From positions 1-34,151 of the forward strand of contig JAFSEU010000007.1 of NCBI GenBank assembly GCA_017435565.1: DNA of 34,151 bases, in the 5' to 3' direction. Of this stretch, positions 1 through 7,300 are shown piece by piece. This DNA comes from Oscillospiraceae bacterium. GTDB taxonomy: Bacteria > Bacillota > Clostridia > Oscillospirales > Ruminococcaceae. Numbering within the stretch: the stretch's first letter is position 1; every line of letters begins with the position of its first letter. The notes under the pieces were generated by a model that saw nothing but the letters and a program-made list of their open reading frames with translations, searched no databases and was not told the DNA's origin. The translations under genes and the position numbers were made by a program.

Positions 1-620
1 TCGGGAACTCCACCGATCATAAAATGGCTGATGCCGCCTGTAAGAGCCGTAAACGCCATAATAAACACGCTTGTGCCGACTGCCAAATGCATAGGGTATC
101 CGAGGAAAGTAGTCAGAACAAGAAGCAACATCATTCCGCCGCCCGCGCCTGCAAAGCCGCAGATAAAGCCAACGAAAATGCCGCCGACGATCGCCTTGAT
201 CAGTCTGCTCTTGGGAGAACCTGCTTCCAACTGCTCTCTCGTCTTGTTTACCGGCTTTAAAATAAAACGCAATCCGATGATAATCAATGCTATCTGCATC
301 GTGCTACTCATGGCTTGCTCGGGCAGAAAGCTTGCGACAAAGCTTCCGATCGTCGTTACGATCAGAACGCTCACGAGCAGCGGCAAACTGTTTTTAACGT
401 CTAAATTTCCGCTTTTCTTATAGGTATATGCGCTGATAAGGCTTGCCAAAACGTCGCTGATCAGTCCGATCCCCACCGCATCGTAAGCAGGTACGCCCAA
501 AAATGTTATCAGCATCGGGCCGATAACGGCGGCAGCACTCATACCGGCAAATCCCGTTCCAATACCTGCCCCTGCTCCTGCGAGAAAACAAACAAGTATT
601 TTTATTAAAATCTCTCCCAT
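1..620 (-). CDS. Sulfite exporter TauE/SafE family permease (C-terminal part cut by window edge)
   Basis: This is an open reading frame on the minus strand that runs off the left edge, so about 206 residues are visible. It is very hydrophobic, with several predicted membrane helices. The N-terminus contains the glycine-rich stretch LAGAGAGIGTGFAGM, and the second half repeats the theme as GFICGFAGAGGGMMLL; this internal duplication with small-residue helices is typical of TauE/SafE (DUF81) permeases, which are thought to move sulfite, sulfoacetate or other organosulfur anions across the cytoplasmic membrane. The substrate here cannot be told. The start at 620 is preceded by GGAG about seven bases upstream and by a strong promoter (659-687). 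It is the only gene left of the first copy of a repeat that also supplies this promoter. Confidence 0.9.
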   Translation of the reverse strand, partial: MGEILIKILVCFLAGAGAGIGTGFAGMSAAAVIGPMLITFLGVPAYDAVGIGLISDVLASLISAYTYKKSGNLDVKNSLPLLVSVLIVTTIGSFVASFLPEQAMSSTMQIALIIIGLRFILKPVNKTREQLEAGSPKSRLIKAIVGGIFVGFICGFAGAGGGMMLLLVLTTFLGYPMHLAVGTSVFIMAFTALTGGISHFMIGGVP

Positions 621-658
621 AATATATCTCCATTAACTTCTTATTTATCGGTTAGATT

Positions 659-687
659 ATTATATCATTTTTCGCGTCTTTTCTCAA
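659..687 (-). promoter_or_regulatory. Sigma-A promoter of the TauE/SafE gene
   Basis: Read on the minus strand: TTGAGA, a 17-base spacer ending GCGAAAAATGA, then TATAAT. It lies about 40 bases upstream of the start codon. The spacer is nearly identical to that of the tfoX-like promoter at 3530-3558, so the two promoters belong to copies of the same repeat. Confidence 0.8.
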
Positions 688-745
688 CCCCTTTTTCTTT
701 GTTTACTGCGGGGCAATCATTGATATCCAAATGAGCCAATATATT
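659..745 (+). repeat. Repeat copy A (full-length form of a dispersed noncoding module)
   Basis: The left half (659-710) matches 3530-3580 and contains the minus-strand promoter; the right half (705-745) matches 1775-1815, sharing TGATATCCAAATGAGC and the flanking TACTGCGG. Copy A is therefore the only copy holding both halves. All three copies have the same orientation. The two partial copies part company with copy A close to the TACTGCGG core. Confidence 0.7.
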
Positions 746-782
746 AGCTCAATATATCATTGGAACAAAATTCGTAAATGTC

Positions 783-811
783 TTGTATTAAGTATAGTGT
801 TATGGTACAAT
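783..811 (+). promoter_or_regulatory. Promoter of the GIY-YIG gene
   Basis: TTGTAT, a 17-base spacer, then TACAAT, ending 22 bases before the start codon at 834. Confidence 0.7.
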
Positions 812-833
812 TGTTGAGAAAGGAAGCGACGCT

Positions 834-1511
834 ATGGAAAACGCAAAAGGATATATTTATATATTAACAAATCCGTCTTTCCCCGATTACGTTAAAATCG
901 GTTATGCGGATGATGTTGAGAGAAGAGTTCAACAATTAAATAATACCGAATGCACCCCCTATGCATTTCATGTCTACGCTACGTATGAAGTCGATTCAAG
1001 ACTTATGGATATCAAGTTCCATACGATTATAGACAAGTTGAATCCTTCTTTACGTTCTATCGAACAATATAATGGCAGGATAAGAAAAAGAGAGTTTTTC
1101 GAAATCACGGCCGAAGATGCTTTTTCTGTTTTCGAAGCAATGGCAGAGATTCACGGATGCAAAGACAGACTTAAATTGTGGGCGACAACCGCGGATGAAA
1201 TAATCGAGGAAGAAATGGCAGAGACTATTTCTTCGGAGCGAAAAGCACGTCATTCCAATTACACCTTTGATCATTGGAATATACCTGCCGGGGCAGAGTT
1301 GGTTCATATAGAAAACCCTGATATTAGATGCGTTGTAATAGATACGCGACGTGTTGAATACGAAGGGAAAATACTGTATATGACACCGTTTGTAAAAATG
1401 CTTGGCACAAAAACATGCCACGGTCCGGGATATGTTGGTGAGCATTTTTCGTACAACGGAAAATCGTTGAAAGAAATAGAACAAGAACTATACGGAAAGC
1501 AGGCAGAATAA
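834..1511 (+). CDS. GIY-YIG (T5orf172-type) nuclease-fold protein with a C-terminal DUF4357/RAMA-like domain
   Basis: A protein of 225 residues. Residues 5-35 carry the GIY-YIG signature in the T5orf172 form: GYIYILTNPS, then VKIGYADDVERRVQQLN, which places the two tyrosines and the following arginine as in GIY-YIG nucleases. The N-terminal domain ends near residue 110. Residues about 145-220 (from IPAGAELVHIENPD to GKSLKEIEQ) resemble the small beta-rich domains (DUF4357, RAMA) often found C-terminal to GIY-YIG or methyltransferase domains; this second assignment is tentative. Such proteins occur on phages, plasmids and defence islands, and a role in DNA cleavage or modification sensing is possible but unproven. 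The start has AGGAAG at good spacing. The gene has its own promoter and a strong terminator and lies between repeat copies A and B, so it looks like an independently acquired cassette. Confidence 0.8.
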   Translation: MENAKGYIYILTNPSFPDYVKIGYADDVERRVQQLNNTECTPYAFHVYATYEVDSRLMDIKFHTIIDKLNPSLRSIEQYNGRIRKREFFEITAEDAFSVFEAMAEIHGCKDRLKLWATTADEIIEEEMAETISSERKARHSNYTFDHWNIPAGAELVHIENPDIRCVVIDTRRVEYEGKILYMTPFVKMLGTKTCHGPGYVGEHFSYNGKSLKEIEQELYGKQAE

Positions 1512-1514
1512 AAT

Positions 1515-1554
1515 AAACTACCATAGATCATATCTTCTATGGTAGTTTTCTTTT
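1515..1554 (+). terminator. Intrinsic terminator after the GIY-YIG gene
   Basis: A perfect 12-bp stem (AAACTACCATAG paired with CTATGGTAGTTT) with a 10-base loop, followed by TCTTTT. It begins four bases after the stop codon. Confidence 0.85.
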
Positions 1555-1579
1555 GACCACAGTTTATCCTACATCCACG

Positions 1580-1736
1580 CACGGAGTACACGGAAACAGT
1601 GGAGAAAGAAAAGCCGGAAAGGATGTGTTTCCGAGCAGAAAGGGGCGGAAATGCCCGGAAATAAGCGGAGACTGGTACTCCGGTAACGTTTGGGACCATC
1701 AGGCCGCAGGTTCGATCCCTGTCAATCGGACCAAAA
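1580..1736 (+). ncRNA. Candidate structured noncoding RNA ending in a tRNA-like module
   Basis: No plausible protein is encoded here. Successive hairpins can be drawn: CGGAAA/TTTCCG (about 1613-1634), GGGC/GCCC (about 1643-1656), and CGGAG/CTCCG (1666-1682), followed by a tRNA-like 3' segment and a strong terminator at 1737-1768. The placement directly before an intrinsic terminator suggests a transcribed RNA, but the 5' end and promoter are unclear. I do not recognise the family. It lies inside the unit bounded by repeats A and B. Confidence 0.4.
1655..1733 (+). pseudogene. tRNA-Pro(TGG)-like sequence, probably degenerate
   Basis: The 3' end reads GCAGG-TTCGATC-CCTGT (a perfect T arm with a 7-base loop), seven bases, A, then CCA at 1731-1733, exactly as in a tRNA. 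The D-arm position has the stem CGGAG/CTCCG with loop ACTGGTA, containing the conserved GG. The loop at the anticodon position reads TTTGGGA, giving anticodon TGG (Pro). However, the anticodon stem (TAACG against CCATC) and the inner acceptor pairs (CCGGAAA against CAATCGG) largely fail, so it is probably not a working tRNA. The same bases can alternatively fold as GGTTCGAT/ATCGGACC. It may be a tRNA relic left by an integrating element or a tRNA-mimicking part of a longer RNA. Confidence 0.4.
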
Positions 1737-1768
1737 AACCTCTGGAATCGTTGATTCCAGAGGTTTTT
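1737..1768 (+). terminator. Strong intrinsic terminator after the structured RNA
   Basis: A 13-bp perfect stem (AACCTCTGGAATC paired with GATTCCAGAGGTT) with a three-base loop, followed by a run of T. It starts three bases after the CCA. Confidence 0.85.
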
Positions 1769-1774
1769 ATTTGC

Positions 1775-1815
1775 CTACTGCGGTGCAATTGTTGATATCC
1801 AAATGAGCAGATATA
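1775..1815 (+). repeat. Repeat copy B (right half only)
   Basis: It matches 705-745 at most positions, including TGATATCCAAATGAGC and TACTGCGG, in the same orientation about 1,070 bases away. The promoter-bearing left half is missing here and is replaced by the terminator of the structured RNA. Confidence 0.7.
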
Positions 1816-1837
1816 TTTGCGCATTTGGAAATGACAA

Positions 1838-1871
1838 AGCCGATGAGGTTTCTTTCGATTCCTCATCGGCT
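1838..1871 (-). terminator. Terminator of the XRE regulator gene
   Basis: An 11-bp stem AGCCGATGAGG/CCTCATCGGCT lies just beyond the stop codon of the minus-strand gene and is followed on that strand by a short T-rich run. Confidence 0.7.
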
Positions 1872-1875
1872 GCTT

Positions 1876-2640
1876 TTATCTTTTCTTATAAATAACAAGC
1901 TCGGGGTTTTCACCGTTTTCCTCGTAGGTGCAGATGAGGATGAAGTCCATATTGGCGACAACACCGAAGCATCGGTCTCCACCGAATTCACATTCAAGCT
2001 GATTTCCGAGATAGGTGGCGTTATCGTCAAGGAATTTGACGGTCTTACCGTTTGGGAGACGGTATTCAAGATTGACGTATCCTCCCACAAGAGCGTTAAG
2101 CCTTTCGGTCTTCGGCATCCCTTCCACAGCGAGCGCGTTGATCTCTTCGATCAATTTGCGCTTGAATTCTTCGAACTTCTCCGCACCATCAAGGTTTTTA
2201 TACTGTTTCCAATAATCAAGCTTGGGGAGCATTTCTTTCAAGTACTTACGAACCTCTTCCGAGGAGAACGCTTCGTTTGCCATATGCGCTACACAGACCT
2301 CTATCAGATCGTCCATATTATGATACATATATTCACCGTCGGCATAGCACCATTTGCAGTATTCCTCATTGAAAAAACCGTCGGTTTCACGGCTTATATT
2401 GCTGTCTTCAAGTGGCATACCGCAGCATTGACAGATCAAGTTTTGAGGAGAGCCTAAAATCGTATTGATAGACACGTCAAAGAGCTTGGATAGGAGCTTA
2501 AGCGTTTCGGTGTTTGGTATCGTTTCACCGTTCTCCCAACGACTGACCGCCTGACGAGTGACAAACACTTTTTTCGCAAGTTCCTCCTGCGAGAGTCCGC
2601 TTTTCGTTCTGAGGTCAAGGATGATATCTTTCGTTTCCAT
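1876..2640 (-). CDS. XRE-family regulator with a zinc-ribbon domain
   Basis: A protein of 254 residues. Residues 5-62 form a Cro/C1-type helix-turn-helix (SQEELAKKVFVTRQAVSRWENG). Residues 69-125 match the putative zinc-ribbon family seen behind XRE domains in Clostridia: CQCCGMPL with a second pair YCKWC (Cys70, Cys72/73, Cys95, Cys98) and DGEYMY. The last 75 residues form a separate, probably beta-rich domain I do not recognise. It is likely a cytoplasmic DNA-binding regulator with a metal- or redox-responsive ribbon; its targets are unknown. A palindrome GTTATA-T-TATAAC (2667-2679) covers the -10 region of its own promoter, which would fit autoregulation. It follows the tfoX-like and GNAT genes on the same strand but has its own promoter and terminator. 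Confidence 0.85.
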   Translation of the reverse strand: METKDIILDLRTKSGLSQEELAKKVFVTRQAVSRWENGETIPNTETLKLLSKLFDVSINTILGSPQNLICQCCGMPLEDSNISRETDGFFNEEYCKWCYADGEYMYHNMDDLIEVCVAHMANEAFSSEEVRKYLKEMLPKLDYWKQYKNLDGAEKFEEFKRKLIEEINALAVEGMPKTERLNALVGGYVNLEYRLPNGKTVKFLDDNATYLGNQLECEFGGDRCFGVVANMDFILICTYEENGENPELVIYKKR

Positions 2641-2666
2641 ATCTTTTACCGCCTTCGTTTACTGTA

Positions 2667-2700
2667 GTTATATTATAACAGATTGCGGTGTGAATCGCAA
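2667..2700 (-). promoter_or_regulatory. Promoter and possible operator of the XRE gene
   Basis: On the minus strand: TTGCGA, a 17-base spacer, TATAAT (2672-2700). A perfect 13-base palindrome (2667-2679) overlaps the -10 element. Confidence 0.7.
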
Positions 2701-2717
2701 GCAACGCGCTGTTGCTA

Positions 2718-3167
2718 TTAGAGTGGTCTTTGCAAATATACCATATCTACCAATTGAACGCCGCACTCATATATTGGGTGGTTATAATTATCCGTAAAGA
2801 AATTTGGTATGATGTGGGAACGGACAAAACCACACTTCTCATAGAAAGGGATTGTCAACGGACTATCACCTGTTCCTACTTGCAAAACAGAAAAACGTTC
2901 TCCATACTCCTTAACTATAAATTCAATCAATGCTTTAGCGTAACCTTTTCCTTGATATTCGGGATCTGTTGCAATGTTCTTAATTTCGAGCACGCCATTT
3001 CCTTCGTCAGTTATGACACACTCACATTTGACACTGTTATCATTAAGCACATACATTCTACCTTTTTCAAGATAACGGTCAATCATATCTTCCTGCTCAT
3101 CCGCCAACAGAAGCAGATCAAGATATTCTTTTTTGTTTTCAACTATCTCAATAATCTCCATTTTCAT
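2718..3167 (-). CDS. GNAT-family N-acetyltransferase
   Basis: A protein of 149 residues from the chosen start at 3167. An upstream in-frame ATG at 3263 exists, but that extension would overlap the preceding gene and is not GNAT-like. The acetyl-CoA binding motif A is clear: EIKNIATDPEYQGKGYAKAL (Q/RxxGxG/A as QGKGYA), followed by IPFYEKCGF, the usual motif B. It is a cytoplasmic acetyl-CoA-dependent acyltransferase of unknown substrate. It lies 16 bases after the stop of the tfoX-like gene and is probably co-transcribed from the promoter at 3530-3558. The ribosome site is weak, and a second ATG two codons downstream (3161) is equally possible. Confidence 0.85.
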   Translation of the reverse strand: MKMEIIEIVENKKEYLDLLLLADEQEDMIDRYLEKGRMYVLNDNSVKCECVITDEGNGVLEIKNIATDPEYQGKGYAKALIEFIVKEYGERFSVLQVGTGDSPLTIPFYEKCGFVRSHIIPNFFTDNYNHPIYECGVQLVDMVYLQRPL

Positions 3168-3183
3168 TTCTGTAATTTCTTTT

Positions 3184-3498
3184 TTATTTCCTTTTCTTTG
3201 GTTCGGGGAGTTCGGGATACATCGCTTCAAACAGTTCTTTAAGGAATGCTCTATCATCCACATTAACTATCAAGAGCATATCTTTTGCACCATCGTACGG
3301 CGGCTCGTAGATAGCGTTCGGCATCAGCTGCTCTGCGCTCGGTACAGGTTTGACGAGCAGACGATCATCGCAGAGGTAGGCGACAATCTTATCGCTCATA
3401 TAAATGATATATTCGCCAATCATCTGACGGTAGGTGATTCCGTCCACATCGGATAACTGATCTAATATAAAAGCCAAGTATTCTTTGCTTGTAGCCAT
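3184..3498 (-). CDS. TfoX/Sxy N-terminal domain protein
   Basis: A protein of 104 residues starting MATSKEYLAFIL at 3498, supported by GGAGAG seven bases upstream; the longer reading from 3558 covers the promoter and is rejected. Residues 5-90 match the TfoX N-terminal domain (QLSDVDGITYRQMIGEYIIY, then LLVKPV). Full-length TfoX/Sxy regulates competence in gamma-proteobacteria; the single-domain versions common in Firmicutes have no established function and are often carried on mobile segments. It is the first gene of a two-gene unit with the GNAT gene. Confidence 0.85.
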   Translation of the reverse strand: MATSKEYLAFILDQLSDVDGITYRQMIGEYIIYMSDKIVAYLCDDRLLVKPVPSAEQLMPNAIYEPPYDGAKDMLLIVNVDDRAFLKELFEAMYPELPEPKKRK

Positions 3499-3527
3499 AA
3501 TATCTCTCCGTAACAAATTTAATATAG

Positions 3528-3583
3528 ATATTATACCATTTTTCGCGGATTTTCTCAATCACTTTTTTGTCTGCTGCGGTATA
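3528..3583 (+). repeat. Repeat copy C (left, promoter-bearing half)
   Basis: It matches 659-710 of copy A, including the TTGAGA and TATAAT boxes, the GCGAAAAATG spacer and CTGCGG, in the same orientation. Beyond CTGCGG the similarity to copies A and B ends. Confidence 0.7.
3530..3558 (-). promoter_or_regulatory. Promoter of the tfoX-like/GNAT operon
   Basis: On the minus strand: TTGAGA, 17-base spacer, TATAAT. The spacer is nearly the same as in the TauE promoter at 659-687. Confidence 0.8.
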
Positions 3584-3623
3584 AATTTTTTTGGGGGGTG
3601 ATCGCCATGGTTACCCTCTTTTG

Positions 3624-3858
3624 TTATGCGAGCTTCGCTTGATTTTTCATCTTGGCAATCTCCGCTTTCACTCGCTCAATCATCTCGGCGAGTTTGATTT
3701 CGCACTGTTCTTTTGTTTCAGCGTAGACGTTGAATTTCTTTCGTTTGCCGTCTGGCAGTCTCGGATATAAGCTGCCTTCCTACAGGCTGTCATTTATTTG
3801 ATACAGGCATCCCGTGCCGGATTTTTGTATCTTTCTCGGAGCTGACTCGGAATACGGC
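3624..3858 (-). pseudogene. Integrase/recombinase-type arm DNA-binding domain fragment with an amber codon
   Basis: On the minus strand the frame reads SGTGCLYQINDSL, then TAG (3780-3782), then EGSLYPRLPDGKRKKFNVYA and ETKEQCEIKLAEMIERVKAE, ending with TAA at 3624. This matches the AP2/arm-type N-terminal DNA-binding domain of tyrosine integrases in Firmicute elements, where the usual motif is a GTGCI-YQIN-(N/H)LWEG pattern. The TAG sits where that family has tryptophan, so a single TGG to TAG change explains it. No catalytic integrase domain follows and no start codon is evident upstream, so this is a remnant of a mobile element (or, less likely, of a small stand-alone DNA-binding protein). 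Confidence 0.6.
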
Positions 3859-3945
3859 TCTGTGGACGCACACGGGGCGTTTGTGTGTCTGTTTTGCCGT
3901 CGGAAACTTATCGTGAAAATTGTTTATAATAATTCAACAAAATTA

Positions 3946-3974
3946 TGGACAAATCCGACTCTGTGTTGTATAAT
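3946..3974 (+). promoter_or_regulatory. Promoter of the fucose operon
   Basis: TGGACA, a 17-base spacer, then a perfect TATAAT, 53 bases upstream of the fucI start. No obvious operator is seen. Confidence 0.75.
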
Positions 3975-4027
3975 AATATCAGTATATGTTGATTATATCC
4001 TAAATTAAGAAAAGGTGGTAAAAAATA

Positions 4028-5821
4028 ATGGCAGAAAACAGACTTATAGGTTCATACCCCGTTATCGGTATAAGACCTACAATTGACGGCAGACGAGGTG
4101 CACTTAAGGTCAGAGAGGGGCTTGAAGACCAAACTATGAATATGGCTAAGGCTGTTGCAGAGCTTTACAGAAAAAATCTTTGCTACTCAAACGGCGAGCC
4201 TGTAAACGTTGTCATTGCCGACACGACTATCGGCAGAGTTGCCGAAGCTGCTGCCTGTGCCGACAAATTCAAAAAAGAAGGCGTTGATATTACAGTTACA
4301 GTAACTCCATGCTGGTGCTACGGCTCGGAGACTATGGATATGGATAAGAATACGATAAAGGCCGTCTGGGGCTTTAACGGAACGGAAAGACCGGGCGCAG
4401 TCTATCTGGCATCTGTTCTTGCATCACACGCTCAGAAGGGACTTCCTGCTTTCGGTATTTACGGTAAGGATGTGCAGGATATCGGCGACAGCGGGATTAC
4501 TCCCGATGTTGAAGAAAAGCTTCTTCGCTTCGGCAGGGCGGCTGTTGCAGTTGCAACAATGCGTGGCAAGTCATATCTGCAGATAGGTTCAATCTGTATG
4601 GGTATTGCAGGCTCGATTATCAATACCGATTTCTTTGAGGATTATCTCGGTATGCGTGTTGAATCGGTCGATGAGGTTGAAATTATCAGAAGAATGACCG
4701 AGGGTATATATGATGAGGAAGAGTTCAAGCGTGCTCTTGCCTGGACAAAGGAAAACTGTCCCGAAGGTTTTGACAAAAATCCCGATGAACTCAAGAAATC
4801 TTCTGAGCAGAAGGAGAAGGACTGGGAATTTGTCGTCAAGATGATGTGCATTATCAAAGACCTTTATAACGGCAATAAGAATCTTCCCAAGGGCTGTGAG
4901 GAAGAAATGGTAGGTCATAATGCAATCGCAGGCGGATTTCAGGGTCAGAGACAGTGGACGGATTTCTATCCCAACTGCGACTTTCCCGAATCAATGCTCA
5001 ATTCATCGTTTGACTGGACAGGCGCAAGAGAGCCGTATATTCTCGCTACTGAAAACGATACGCTCAACGGCGTTTGTATGCTCTTTGGCAAGCTTCTGAC
5101 AAATACTGCGCAGATTTTTGCGGATGTAAGAACATATTGGAGTCCCGAGGCTGTCAAGCGATGCACAGGCTACGAGCTTGAAGGTGTTGCAAAGGAATCG
5201 CAGGGCTTTATCCATCTGATCAATTCGGGTGCGGCTTGTATCGACGCCTGCGGTGAGGTCAAGGACGAAAACGGAAACGGCATAATCAAGCCCTTCTGGG
5301 AAATGACGGATGAAGACTGCAAGGCCTGCCTTGATGCTACTACATGGAATGCCGCTGACAACGGTTATTTCAGAGGCGGCGGATATTCATCGCGCTTCCT
5401 TACAAGGAGTGAAATGCCTGCAACTATGATAAGACTTAATATTGTCAAGGGATTAGGTCCTGTTATGCAGATCTGTGAGGGATATACGGTTGCCCTTCCT
5501 GATGAGGTTTCGGACAAGCTATGGGCACGCACCGACTATACCTGGCCCTGCACCTGGTTTGCACCGAGACTTACGGGTGAAGGCGCATTCAAATCCGCTT
5601 ATGATGTTATGAACAACTGGGGCGCTAATCACGGCGCAATCAGCTATGGACATATCGGAGCAGATATCATCACACTCTGCTCAATGCTTAGAATTCCTGT
5701 TTGTATGCACAATGTGCCCGAGGAGAAGATTTTCCGTCCTGCTGCATGGAATGCATTCGGTATGGATAAGGAAGGTCAGGATTACAGAGCTTGTGCAGCA
5801 TACGGTCCTGCATACAGGTGA
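4028..5821 (+). CDS. fucI: L-fucose isomerase
   Basis: A protein of 597 residues, the normal FucI length. It converts L-fucose to L-fuculose in the cytoplasm, using manganese. The start of the family is clear ([21 protein letters not shown]), and the metal ligands are visible by alignment to the E. coli enzyme: Glu342 in ATENDTLNG, Asp366 in [13 protein letters not shown] and His542 in GHIGAD. It is the first gene of a four-gene operon that carries the complete path from fucose to dihydroxyacetone phosphate and lactaldehyde. GGTGG precedes the start. No fucose transporter or regulator lies beside it, so uptake must be encoded elsewhere. Confidence 0.97.
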   Translation: MAENRLIGSYPVIGIRPTIDGRRGALKVREGLEDQTMNMAKAVAELYRKNLCYSNGEPVNVVIADTTIGRVAEAAACADKFKKEGVDITVTVTPCWCYGSETMDMDKNTIKAVWGFNGTERPGAVYLASVLASHAQKGLPAFGIYGKDVQDIGDSGITPDVEEKLLRFGRAAVAVATMRGKSYLQIGSICMGIAGSIINTDFFEDYLGMRVESVDEVEIIRRMTEGIYDEEEFKRALAWTKENCPEGFDKNPDELKKSSEQKEKDWEFVVKMMCIIKDLYNGNKNLPKGCEEEMVGHNAIAGGFQGQRQWTDFYPNCDFPESMLNSSFDWTGAREPYILATENDTLNGVCMLFGKLLTNTAQIFADVRTYWSPEAVKRCTGYELEGVAKESQGFIHLINSGAACIDACGEVKDENGNGIIKPFWEMTDEDCKACLDATTWNAADNGYFRGGGYSSRFLTRSEMPATMIRLNIVKGLGPVMQICEGYTVALPDEVSDKLWARTDYTWPCTWFAPRLTGEGAFKSAYDVMNNWGANHGAISYGHIGADIITLCSMLRIPVCMHNVPEEKIFRPAAWNAFGMDKEGQDYRACAAYGPAYR

Positions 5822-5827
5822 TGAAAT

Positions 5828-7300
5828 ATGCCTGATAAAAAATACCTTGCTTTTGATTTCGGTGCTTCAAGCGGAAGAGCGTACATAGGCTCGTTTGACG
5901 GAGAAAAAATAACCATTGAAGAAATACACCGTTTTTCAAACGACCCGGTCATCGTTGGAAACACTATGTACTGGGATATTCTCAGACTTTTTCACGAAAT
6001 CAAGCAGGCACTTATCAAATCAAAGAAATTCGGAGAAATCTGCTCAATAGGAATTGACACGTGGGGAGTCGACTTCGGGCTCATAAGAAATACGGGTGCA
6101 CTTGTTGATAATCCTGTCCATTATCGTGATTCGAGAACAACAGGTATGCTTGAAAAAGCATTTGAGAAGATAGATAAAAGTGAATTTTACTCAATTACGG
6201 GAAACCAGTTTATGGAAATAAACACGGCTTTTCAGCTGCTTTCTCTGATGGAAAATGACAAGGCTCAGCTTGAAAGAGCTCAGACTATGCTTTTGATGCC
6301 CGACCTCTTCAATTATCTGCTTACCAATGAAAAGAAGTGCGAAATGTCAATTGCTTCGACAACGCAGCTTTTTGACCAGAAGAACAAATGCTGGTCGGAA
6401 AAGGTTGTCAGGGCTTTGGGCATAAAAGAAGAAATACTTCCCGAAATAATACCTTCGGGAAGTGTTGTCGGGACGCTTTCCGACGAGCTTTCTAAAGAGC
6501 TTGATATACAAAAAACAAAGGTCGTTGCTGTTTGCGGACACGACACACAGGATGCGATGCTTTCAGTGCCCGCTGTTGAGGATGACTTCATTTTCATCAG
6601 CTGCGGCACATGGTCGCTTTTCGGAACAGAGCTTTCCGAGCCACTTATGAGTGAGAAGGCTTATGAGCTTAACGTTACAAACGAAACGGGCTTTGGCGGT
6701 AAGATATCTTTTCTCAAGAACATTATCGGCCTTTGGCTGATTCAGGAAAGCAGAAGGGCTTTTCATAAACAGGGCAGGGACTATTCCTTTGCGGATATGG
6801 AGAAGATGGCAAGAGAAGCCACTGGCTTCAAATCCTTTATTGACCCAGACGATCCATTGTTTACTCCCACAGGAAATATTCCTGAAAGGGTGCGAAGATA
6901 TTGTGAAGACACAAAGCAATATGTTCCGCAGATTGACGGCGAGGTTATAAGATGCATTTATGAAAGTCTTGCTTATAAATACAAGGCTTCGTTTGAGGAA
7001 ATAAAGCTTTGCACAGAAAAGGATTATAACAGGATTTATATTGTCGGCGGTGGTGTGAAGGATTCTTTCCTCTGTCAGTTGACTGCAAATGCGTGTGACA
7101 GGGAGGTTGTTTGCGGATCGGACCAGGCAACTGTTCTGGGAAACCTTGCCTGTCAGCTTATTGGCGACGGCGAAATCGCAGACATCAAAAGTGCACGAAA
7201 GATTATGAAGGCTTCGTGCGGTGCCGTAAAATATATGCCGCAAGATTCAAGCAAATGGCTTGAAGTCTATGAAAGATTCAGAGAGGTGACAAAATGCTGA
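5828..7300 (+). CDS. FGGY-family carbohydrate kinase, probably L-fuculokinase (rhamnulokinase-like)
   Basis: A protein of 490 residues with the FGGY/RNase H fold: the phosphate-1 motif LAFDFGASSGRAYIG at residues 6-20, GIDTWGVDFG near 78, the ISCGTWSLFG region, and the adenosine motif IYIVGGGVKDSF near the C-terminus. By sequence style it resembles RhaB rhamnulokinases more than E. coli FucK. Its position between fucI and fucU argues that it phosphorylates L-fuculose to L-fuculose 1-phosphate. RhaB-like kinases acting on fuculose or several deoxy-ketoses are common in Firmicutes. It starts six bases after fucI and overlaps fucU by seven bases (ATGCTGA), so translation is coupled. Confidence 0.9.
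   Translation: MPDKKYLAFDFGASSGRAYIGSFDGEKITIEEIHRFSNDPVIVGNTMYWDILRLFHEIKQALIKSKKFGEICSIGIDTWGVDFGLIRNTGALVDNPVHYRDSRTTGMLEKAFEKIDKSEFYSITGNQFMEINTAFQLLSLMENDKAQLERAQTMLLMPDLFNYLLTNEKKCEMSIASTTQLFDQKNKCWSEKVVRALGIKEEILPEIIPSGSVVGTLSDELSKELDIQKTKVVAVCGHDTQDAMLSVPAVEDDFIFISCGTWSLFGTELSEPLMSEKAYELNVTNETGFGGKISFLKNIIGLWLIQESRRAFHKQGRDYSFADMEKMAREATGFKSFIDPDDPLFTPTGNIPERVRRYCEDTKQYVPQIDGEVIRCIYESLAYKYKASFEEIKLCTEKDYNRIYIVGGGVKDSFLCQLTANACDREVVCGSDQATVLGNLACQLIGDGEIADIKSARKIMKASCGAVKYMPQDSSKWLEVYERFREVTKC

Noticed and set aside
834..1733. Group I intron interrupting a tRNA, with the GIY-YIG gene as homing endonuclease
   Set aside because: No 5' tRNA half and no intron core (P3/P7) were found upstream of the gene, and the GIY-YIG type is T5orf172-like with its own promoter and terminator.
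1553..1795. Plus-strand frame of 80 codons across the structured RNA
   Set aside because: It runs through two terminator hairpins and the tRNA-like segment, has no ribosome site and no family resemblance.
1825..2457. Plus-strand frame of 210 codons
   Set aside because: It is antisense to the XRE/zinc-ribbon gene, which has clear domain evidence, a promoter and a terminator.
3168..3263. N-terminal extension of the GNAT protein to 3263
   Set aside because: It overlaps the tfoX-like coding end, is very basic and is not part of the GNAT fold; the start at 3167 fits the family.
6563..7243. Minus-strand frame of 226 codons
   Set aside because: Antisense shadow of the FGGY kinase gene, without a ribosome site or domain.
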